A DNA stretch of 64,000 nt from NCBI GenBank assembly GCA_902702965.1, contig CACRXP010000179.1, positions 129,601-193,600 on the forward strand, read 5' to 3'. The notes below the pieces were generated by a model. It had not been told where the DNA came from. It did not search any database and saw nothing but the letters and a program-made list of their open reading frames with translations. The translations under genes were made by a program, and so were the position numbers. Shown piece after piece: positions 50,601 to 61,100 of this stretch; the first letter of the stretch is position 1, and each line of letters starts with the position of its first letter. This DNA comes from Spirometra erinaceieuropaei. Taxonomy: Eukaryota; Platyhelminthes; Cestoda; Diphyllobothriidea; Diphyllobothriidae.

Positions 50601-53600
50601 GTAATTACAGGGACAGTTTAGGTACGGGATGTGATAAACTACTGTTTCTTGGCAGTCAAACGGTCCTTAATTCGCATGAGCTAATTTGCAATTCCAACAC
50701 CTAGTCCTGCAGTGATGATTTCGATGGCCGTATTATAACCAACGCGATCTTCTCATATACAAAGTACGCGAGGGAAGAAGAAAAAGAGCAACATCTGCTC
50801 TTCCTTGCTGTGTTCATCAGGCGAAACAGAGACAACAGTTTACAAGAAGTCAGCAAACTCATTTTCAGTCTTACCAGTAACCACTCGGTAGCTTATAAAC
50901 GAAACTGTTAGAGCACGTCTCAAACGGATCCAGACTCAGTACAACAATGCGGAAGAAAAAAACACTGGAAGCCCGACATCTCCGCTACCGATTTATGCGG
51001 AACGGCAATCCTAAGAGAGTCATATGCCAACGCTTGCTTGTTCGCCCCCGGGGACCCAATAAGAAACAACGCCTATGGTATGTCACGCCCAGTCATACAT
51101 CGAAGACGTGTCAGAGGTGACCGAACTCATCACTGCAGGACTAGGTGTTGGAATTGCACATTGGCTCATGCGAATTAAGGACCGGTTGACTGCCAAGAAA
51201 CAGTCCGGGATAGAGTATCACATCGCGTACCTAAACTGTCCTTGTAATTACAAGGATCGGAATGAACGCATGCTCGGATTCCATATGCGCAAGCATATGT
51301 TGGCTGTGCGACAGGGTGACGGATTATCCCAGGTGACTGTCCACACCTTTAAAACGGGTCATGATTTTAACGTCGTCACCACCAAGGCAATCATCCCACG
51401 TCAAAAGCAAAACGGGCCGAGCATTGAATGGAGCCTCGGTGTCGAATGAGGACTCAGCCACTAGATGTATCGATCTGGTGCCGAAATACGGTACCCTGCG
51501 CGGTCACTTTCGGACATATGTCACTGATTTTTGATTGGCGCATAACCCCTGTATCTTATTATTGTTCCGTTGCCGATTTTATATTTGACGATGAACCCCT
51601 GTGCGAGTTCGCAATCTCAAACAAACAAAGGCATAGTTCAAGCGATCGAACAGTCTTTGTCTTCCCTTCCTATATCTATACGCGAAATTAGGATATTCGT
51701 TTCTTGTTACCAGTGGCTCCGGTTGTTCGAGAAGTCGATTTTAGTGTCTATAGATAGCCCGAACTCTAATGACAGTTTATCGCGATTTCGTGGGCATCTT
51801 CTCGTTATGGTAACTGGTGCTCGTAAAACCATTAATTCGATTCCGCCTTTTTGAGGCCCGCGCACAAACTCCTTCAAACACCACTAAAGTCTGCATAATT
51901 CGCTTGACTGTTGCACTAAGTTGATAGACATTTTAGTTGATGCGGTCCTGCCGACGAACTGAATTCAGAACTAGCATTTTATTTCCCGCTGAAGGCGACT
52001 TCTCCGGTGAACACGGAGCTGGAAGTTATCATGTTGGACTGGCTTGCCAAAGCTCTCAATTTGCCGGAGTTCTTCCTTTCGCACACAGACGGTGGAGGCG
52101 TTATTCATGTAAGTGGTTAGCCCTTTGCCTTCGTCACTGTTGACTTTTGCATTTTCAAAAATAATTTCGAAGTTCTTTCTTCATGAGAACATTCAAATTC
52201 CGGTTGATATTGGCGGAATCAGCAGGTTCGATCCCAGACGGAAAATGTACCTAAATTGCTTTAGCAGAAGAGATACGTAGAGAGTACAACTTCGGTCTTC
52301 GCCACGCCTTATGGCTAAACTGCTGATAGTCATGCCGGGTCTTAAATGAATTTTCATTAAAAAAAAACAGAGAGAAGATGTTTAAGTTCTCTTTCAAGTA
52401 ACCACACTGTTTTTAAAAAATTGCTGAAAAAATGGTATGCGAGCTTGAAATGAAAAGCTGACATTTTAAATAATTCCTTTTTAAGTGAGTAGCATAGTAT
52501 CGCATAGGATTATGTTTCGGACAATAGGTAATGCCTGTTGAAAACGAGAAGTACAATGATCATGTCAAATGACGATGTTATTAAAATTTTGACAGCAACA
52601 TATTCATTTACAGAAAAAATGTTTTGGTGTTGTGGAAGTTCAACCTGAATACCGGCAGCCTTTTTGTTTTCATGAGGGTTACGGGCCGATCGGCAAACGG
52701 TCCTTTTCATGTACGGTTAAGATTATGAACGTAATTCATTATAATCAGCAAAAAAGTAGTTATTTGTGTAGTTTGCTGGAAAAAAAATGCATCAAATATA
52801 TAAGGATGCGTTACAGAAGAAATGGAATGAGAAAATATGGTTTTTGACTGGCCATAGTCCTGCAGTGGGAGTCGTTGTTTATTAAAAATCAAACGATCCA
52901 ACTTCCTTTTGAATACGAACATTGTGTCAGTTGTCACTATTTCACTTGGGACCGAGTTCCACGGTCGAACTTACACGCAGTCTCAATAGGAAACACCGAT
53001 AGTCAGGGCGTGAACGCTTCCTTCTGACCTTGTAAGGATCACCGCTGAGGTGACTTATGGTTGTGAAGTCAAAGAACTCTTCGGATCGCATGCGGTTCCG
53101 GCGAAGCGGAATACGTTGGAAAGAGGGGGGGATTGCAAACCACCACGGAAGACCACGCAAGGGCGTGCGAAAAATGAATCAGCTCTAGTAGTATACGTGG
53201 TAGTGTTAGTAGTAATGGCATTAGTAGTATTAGTAGCGTTAGTAGTAGTAGTAGTAGTAGTATTACGGGTAATATAGTAGTGTATTTAGGGTGGTAGGCA
53301 ATTCCACTGGTGACCCTAGAGAGAACGGTACAAACAGTATTACTGTTGAACACACATTCTACTTAACTTGTGTCAGTGACGTTAGTTTACAGCAAATGCT
53401 TTTAGATTGAGGAAATGTGACGGTTACCGCAGGCGGTTCATTCCATGTACATTTAAGATTATGAATGTAATTCCTTATATTCAGCACAAAATGCAGTCGC
53501 TTGTGGAGTTTGCGGTTTGATTTAGGGCTGTGTTGGAATAAGAACTGTGTTTGGTATTATGGATAAGGTTGAGGTTGCTTTACATAAACCGTTATGCTAG

Positions 53601-56600
53601 CCGTACCTCTGAAACTCGACCCTGACCATATTCTTTCCCACGTGCTGTGGGTTCGGGTCTCATAAGGCGTTGCAGCATGCTATTCGCTTCTGCACAGTTC
53701 GACAGATGCACTTAAATATCTCCATCACCACCATAAACTAAGTACCAGAAATGAGCACGATTTGACAGCGGGAGATGTAAACCCTTTTCACTGGTACGTT
53801 CATTGGTGCCGTCAGAGCCAATGACAGCGGCCTAATGCGCGTAGGGTTAGTTTGGTAATCTCATAGGCTCGTTTCATAAGGCGCCTGCCGTTCTGTTAAG
53901 AATAAGTGCGTTTAAACAAGCAAACGGCTCTTGTACGTAATTTTTATTCATTCAATACTTGGGTTGCGTTTTGACATTCTTACTGCTGCCATCCACGCAT
54001 AACCGACGGCACCAAATCTTCATTCTTTGTGACTCATCAGCTTATGCGAAATAAGGGCTGCTGAATGTTCCCCCAAAATATCCAGCTGGATTTCCCCAGA
54101 GATAACGGCGTTCAGGGATGCCACTATAAATGAGACCGCAATAATATCTTCTGTCCTGATCGCCTTCGCCTGAAAGTTGTGCTTCATCACCTGGTTCGGA
54201 AGATCTGGGAATTCAACTTGGATTGGGTTGATTGGAACCTTTAAGACCTCGGCCCATAGAACTCCAAGAAAGATTTTTTGTGGGAAAGAGTAACATTACC
54301 AATAGAAGCGAAGAGCCGAGTCCCAGGAAGTAGTCTGCATCCTATAAATACCGCAGTCCCTTGTGCAACAACCACCCGTTTCTGCTCTTTTGTCTCTGAT
54401 GATGGATTCGAGTAGTAAGCCGAAACGTCAGGCTCATAAAGCTCTTGTCCCGGCGATCGTGTCTCCTTCTTCAGGAGCAACATTAACCTAATCTTAATGT
54501 GCACATTTTATGGGGACTGAACACCTCACGATGATAATCACTTAGGATCATTTTCATTGTAGAGCAGTCCAGGCGAATCGGCATTCATCTGTATGCTAGC
54601 GGCCCGCAATGCCGCCATTGCAAAGTATCAAATGAAGCATCCTTCCACATCGCATTTTCAGGTCATGGAGAAACTGGTCGCCTATTATTCGGACCAGGTA
54701 TGCAGGAACAACTGCATTTAATTAAAACCAAGCAATTGTGTTTTTTATTTTTTTGAAGACATTTAATGAGTTGGTTCCCAACTTATTGTTGACAAGCATG
54801 AGATCCTTAAAGACTAAACCATTTGGTACTTTTTCCAATTCGCACTTGACTGTCAGTCAATGCGGAAAGATATGCGACCAAATCGAAGTGCATTTCGTCT
54901 GTGAATGTCCGGGAATCTGAGTGACACCTTGCGACTATTGTACTCATAACCAGCGACCTTTATGATGTAAATCACAACCATATGAACTAGTGTGACTAAG
55001 AACGTCAGTAAGGAAATTCAGTAAGTGAACAAAGTATTCACTACTCCAACGTTCTGATCCCCAAACCCACGTATAATGCGTGTCTCTCCTCCAACGTCGT
55101 TCTTGCTTGCGTTAAACAAACAAAAGAATGGTATGGGATGCTCACCGATCGTTCATATGTAACTCACTCGTCCGTTGTGCCTTTGGGCTCTCTCTAATGG
55201 GTGTACCGTCATAGCAAGTAAAAGTAAGGTTTCAAGTAAATTTTAGAACAAATTGACTTACTGTAGAGTACTCAGTTCATGCTTATAAAATAAGGAGTCT
55301 GATATGAAAAACTGGTTAGCGAACAGTGAGCAAAATGCAAAATAAATTCTCCTTCCAGTTCAGTTTTATCAAGGGGAATATAGGCGAACGCTTTTAAACT
55401 CCCCACAGGCTACAAATCGTCTGAGAATAGCACCGATAAGTGCAAAGTTGAAAAAGAGATTTGGTACACAATTGCAAGCGAAAGGCAGGCAGCTGCCAGC
55501 TGGTCCAAGCAAGTAAACATAAACGGTTACTCACTCATTGCAAGTAGAATAATCACATAAAAATTAGGTTACGGGTTATGTGAGTGAATGTGTGGCTTTT
55601 GAGGAGGAATGAGCTGTCGTTCATGAAAGGGTAAATATGCGGGTCGGAGAGGACTGGCCCGCATGCAATAGCGTATAAGGGATTCCAAGCGGACATCGTT
55701 TAGGCAGAACTCCTAAGCCGGATGAGGTCATCCGCATTCAAGTGGCGAGGCGTGAGGAACCCAGACGCGATCGGTCACAGTCTGCTCAGAGCCCACCCGA
55801 GGAGGCAACATTAAAGGCTGAGGCGGTCATCAAAGCGTACGGGCAGATACGACTGCGTGACTTCCTTGTTTATCGACCAAACTTCTAGCAAATGACGAAG
55901 ACAGAGGATTCTGCCATGAGTGTCAGCAGGCCGCTTGGGGTCGAAATGATGGTGGTTTGTAGGGAACAGGGCCACGCGATGTCCGAAAGGTGTGTGTGTG
56001 TGTCGGCCCCCCCAAAAAGGGGCCACGTGTTGGATGCGCTGGACCAACAAGGGGGCCACATCGGATCTTGGCAGGCGTTATGTGTGCGAGGCAGCAAGTG
56101 CCAACATCTGGGGGTGCACTGCACAGTCTCTGTTGTCGACAGTCGTCGCACAACTGGGGTCACTGTCGCGCCCTCCATTGTTGTGGCGGTCAAAATCCTG
56201 GTCATTGTTGTGTGGACCAGGGGGTGCGAAGTGGAGCGCCGAGGCGAGGATCCCTCCAAGCCATCCACCTGCGGCCTCCCTCGTCTCCGGTCTTCTTGAC
56301 TCTGTCTGGACACCGGGCTCAGGTGGGGGAGGAGGAGAGAGTGTTGGTAGATGCAGCGCAAGTCTACTGGCACTATAAAACCCTGCGCAAGTCACTGTCC
56401 CTGCTTCCACTGCTGCTGCTGTGAGCGGACCTCATGGAAATCGATGTTCGAGCTATCGTGCGTGTGCATGTGAGTGGCATTAGCCATGGCATGGTTTTCA
56501 GTTGGCTTATGTTGCTAATTGCGGTGTGGTGGTGGGTTCTTGTGGCGCATGGGCAGCTGAGACTCTGTGGATGCAAATGCGTCCGAATTGAAGTCGGTTG

Positions 56601-58055
56601 AGTGACTGAAAGTCAGCGTGTCTGCGAGCACAGGTTGCGAAAGTGCATGACCTTGGCGCATCGGGGCCTTGAACAATGGCATCAGACATGGACATGCTGG
56701 CCGACCGCAAATTGCTTAGATTCTTCGAAGTCGCACTAAAAATGTATTACAGAACATTATCGACAGCGGAAAAGCAGACCTCATGGCCGGCAGCGTTTCC
56801 CCTACACATGCTCAACCGACTATGAGAAAATCACAGCGCCTTACTGTTGAGGCCGTGTTCGCTAGTATTTTTTACATGATTTTTGGCCACGTCTCCCTTC
56901 TATCATCCGAACTTGCAAGTCGTCAGGATATTGGCCGGTCTGAAATGTGTTTTCGGCGAGATTGGCAGGATCATTTAGATCAGCCTTTGATTTACTATAA
57001 GGACCAAACCCAATCCTTGTTCAGTTAAATACTTCTGGCGGGAGGGTTGAAAATTTTCACACAAGTCATAGACAATAGTCATGAAGGAGAGTCCGTAGAA
57101 GAGAAGATGATTTTCGTTTTACTGGGGATTTTTTGAGCTTCCTGAATCGATCACGCTGTCGGCGACAAGCATGCAGCCTCTGTGCCAGCAGGGCTGGTAG
57201 CTTTGGAAAGTGACCTCCACCTGCGCTAACAAGCGCTTAGCAGAGTAAGTAATGCGCACATCATTTCTTTAGGCACATGCAACTGTGGAGCGTGCTGGAC
57301 GACTAAGCATGCTTCGAGTACGAGCCCTGCCATGCAACGAGGACCTAGAGCTCGACGGTGAGACTCTTCGGAAGGCGGTGGAAGAGGACATCGCCAGCGG
57401 CCTGATCCCGTTCTTTGTAAGACTTCCTGTTTTAAGACGATGCAAAGCTTTAATCAGTAGTTTTTCTCTTTCAAAAAGTACACTAAAACTCCTCAAGGAT
57501 TAACCAAAACCCCAAGATTAGCTTTTTCAGTGGGTGAGCTAACTCATGAAATGTCAGCTGCGTTTGTGTCCCCCATGGACTCGGCCGTAATTGAGTTTCT
57601 TTCTCCTCGTGACCCGCGTTTACTCCTCAGTTCTCTGAGCTGAGTCCGGAGGGCCTGGTAGGCTTCGGGAAGCGCTACACAGCGGCTGATGGAGTTCGTG
57701 CCGGTGTGCCAGATCTCAATTGTTTCCCTGGTCACGCGATCGTTTCCCCGGTCCAGGATTTCGGCACTCTGGAAGGCGAATGCGTGTCTCGAGTCTGCGC
57801 AATGTTCTGCCACCAGGGACAACGGGTCCATCCTCCTTACAGTCCTCATGTGTTCTCCAACACGGGTCTGGGGCCGTTTACCGGTCTCTCCAATGTAATT
57901 CATTTGGCAAGAGCTACATTGGATCCGATAAATCACGTTTGTTATTTAACCAGACGAGACGTGGTACAACACTCACCTCCGACGATGAAAGTTTATTTGC
58001 TTTTAGACGTCAGGGCAATACAACTATGGTTCCCGAGATCGTCTCTTCTTCTCAG

Positions 58056-58103
<48 letters not shown>

Positions 58104-61100
58104 TTAACCCTCGCCGCTGTGGTTAGGATCTCGCCCGATCCTATTATGTCCGCCCGCCAGCTTGCTACTGACGTCAGCGAACGTTGTGTCATAAGACGCA
58201 TACCATTTACAATACATAGGTATTTGACTAAGATTGCAACAGGCCAGACGCAGACAACTGTTGCACGGTCGTTACCGTACATCATAGGCCATATTAAGTG
58301 AGGTATAGAAACTGCAACTTCATCGTGCAAATCTTCAAGGCTGGTACCCCCTCTCCTTCTCGACTTCAAACTACGGGTGTACTAAACAATTGAATTCTTA
58401 ATTCTGTCTTAAAATGGATTCTACGACTGGTTAACGTCTGTGCCAATTCGTGGTAATTGCATTCTTTCGCCTCTTCGAGACTGGTTGCGACAGTTTAAAT
58501 TTCTCCCTATGGCTTCTGTATGCGGCATCTTGGTCGATATGCCGATTCATGCCTGCCCCGTCTGAGTGCATTTATGGAGGAATTCGAGGCCGTTCCTTGT
58601 TGGACAGGCGCCATCAATGCAGATTTCGCCTACGCAAACTTCCGCCCAATTTCTAGTGTGTTCTTGGCAACTTTGGATGGGTGGTCGCGTCTTTTAACCG
58701 CTAACTGATGCCCATATACACATATATATATATATGTTTGGTAAAGGAGAACTCAAGGAAATTCACCGGACTATTAGGCCGTAGAAGATCTGTGAAATTC
58801 ACAGAGTCAATGTTTTCTCCTTCTAATATTTTTGTACAATTTTCATTTTTTGATAGTGTACAGCGACCCTTGGAACCACAGGGGCGTGTAGTTACGATCG
58901 GCTTACAGAGTTAGGACCGGTCTGCCATGAGAACGACATCTGGTTACATGCAGATGCTGCCTACGCTGGATCAGCACTCATCTGTCCCGAATTTCGCAGT
59001 CTTATGCCTGGCCTTGAGGTATGCAGAGCTTTTCACAATTTAAAACAAGCCTTTCGGGGCAAGCGTGTCAGCCAACAACTTGTGAAAGGCAGCTTTGTTA
59101 TAACGTTAGTAGTCTCACCGCGTCAACCTTGTAAAGCTTCTCGAGTATGTGACGAAGTCTGTCGATGGTTAAAATTTATCATAGATTCTTGAGTGTTTGA
59201 GGGTTCCGCAATTCACCCTTCCGCTCTGACGTGGGGGAGAGAGGAACTGGTCTTTCAAAAAACGCCCACATCACTACTTAGGACTTCTGAATTCTTAGGC
59301 GTCCAGGTTACAGCAAGCCCATTTTCGGCTTTCTATTCTTCTGTGATCGCATTGTGCGCTGAACTTTTTATGAAAAATTCGTATGATTTCTTGGAATGTG
59401 AAAGTCCATCTTGAAGAATTGAAATCACCAACAGATAAGATTTGAACGCCAAACCTGCTGCAAGCTCTCAGGCCCATCATCTGCGCCAAGCGATGTTTAT
59501 ACAACGGTAAAATCTGACAGCCAACGTACTAGATTACCCATTGGTTACAATGTACTCTGAGTCTTTGGGGGGTGCGAATTTTAGATTCATTGTGGCTTTT
59601 CTAAAAAAAATCAAACACCTTCTACCATAAACCTTGGATTTCGGACACCCCTATTCATTTGTTGACCTACTTCTTTGGCCCATAGTAGTATATGTTCCCC
59701 TTTCGTTCCCATTTCGAAAGGATATTATCCAAAAACCACGGACTTGCTAACTCGGGAAGCTGGGTATTCTATAAATAAAGAACTTATCATGGCTGCACAT
59801 GTTGGGTGGAGAACACCCCCAGTAACGAGAGCAGCTATGACAAAACTATGTAGTTTTAACCGCACTGGCATGAAAACGCACGTGTTGGATTTTTACGGGT
59901 CCTCCGCCTCCTTGGGAAGTATATTCGATATACTGTCGTATGCGGAATGCTATATGCTTTAGGTTAGCTAAAACTGCAGCGATAGAGTTATATACGACAG
60001 AGGTTAGCTTAGGCTACCGCCCTCGTAGACAGCTCCAGATTTAACTCCAAAGCGAAAATGGACACTCAGTCACTGCAAGTTGATCGCTTAACGACACTGT
60101 TCACGGTATGTCTATATGCATATAACGTAGATTGGCACTCATCAAGCACGATCGATAGGACAATGAGCCCGCGGATAAATGGTAGATTGATGGAGTTCCT
60201 AATCCCCGATGATCAAAAAACGAATGTTCAAACCTCATGTCCCGCGAACCTGGTATGGAAAGAGGCTGGCCAACAACGACTACTGAGCCAGAAAAGACTA
60301 ATTAGGCTTCAAGTGCCTTTTGTCGATATCCCATTATCAATATATATATTAGTTGCGACAACTCTCGAAATGTTAACCGAAATTCCGAATTGCGTTTTCG
60401 TTCCGAAAAGATTACATAGGTTGGGTTTTAAGATTAATCGTCCTGCAGCATAATCCTAAAATTACTCAGTTATTACGAGATGGCGGCTTTCGAACAAACT
60501 TAATTCCGGCTGCGGACAAAAACTACACTCTGTTAAAAATGGCTAATTCAGTAGCATGATTTTTTTCTTATTGATTTTAGATGCCCAAAATATTCAGTTA
60601 TATGTCATAGAAAACACGCATTAAAATATTCCTTCTTTGGCTGATTCGGTAAAAAATTGTGTTTCCTTCCAATTTTATACTTGAAGGAATGATATAGTTT
60701 GGTTTTTGAAAACTTTTCGAATTCCGGAATAATTTTGAACCCGACCTGCCATTACACTTGCATTCAGGGTATCCAAACTACAAGCCGTATATTTTATGCG
60801 TACGGAAAACCATACATTTCTCTAGGGTATTAAGATAGGACTATTTGGGGTCATAAAATTTGGCAGTATATTTAAGACATTGTAAACTTTATCAACATAA
60901 ATAAATGCAGAAACATGGTGTTTTATGAACAGACATTCCACAGTATTAAATAATTCTATAATTGGAAACTTTTTGCAAACTGAACCATACCCTTCCGTCG
61001 AATAAAAAATTAAATGACGTAATTTTGTACCGAATGAGCAAAAGAAGGAATATTTTAATGCATGTTTTCTATGAGATATAACTGAATTTTTTGGGCATTT

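Noticed and set aside
55885..56424. Five overlapping open frames of 110-162 codons on both strands
   Set aside because: G/C-rich repeat related to 43.1-43.3 kb. Simultaneous openness on both strands and the lack of any domain point to composition, not genes.
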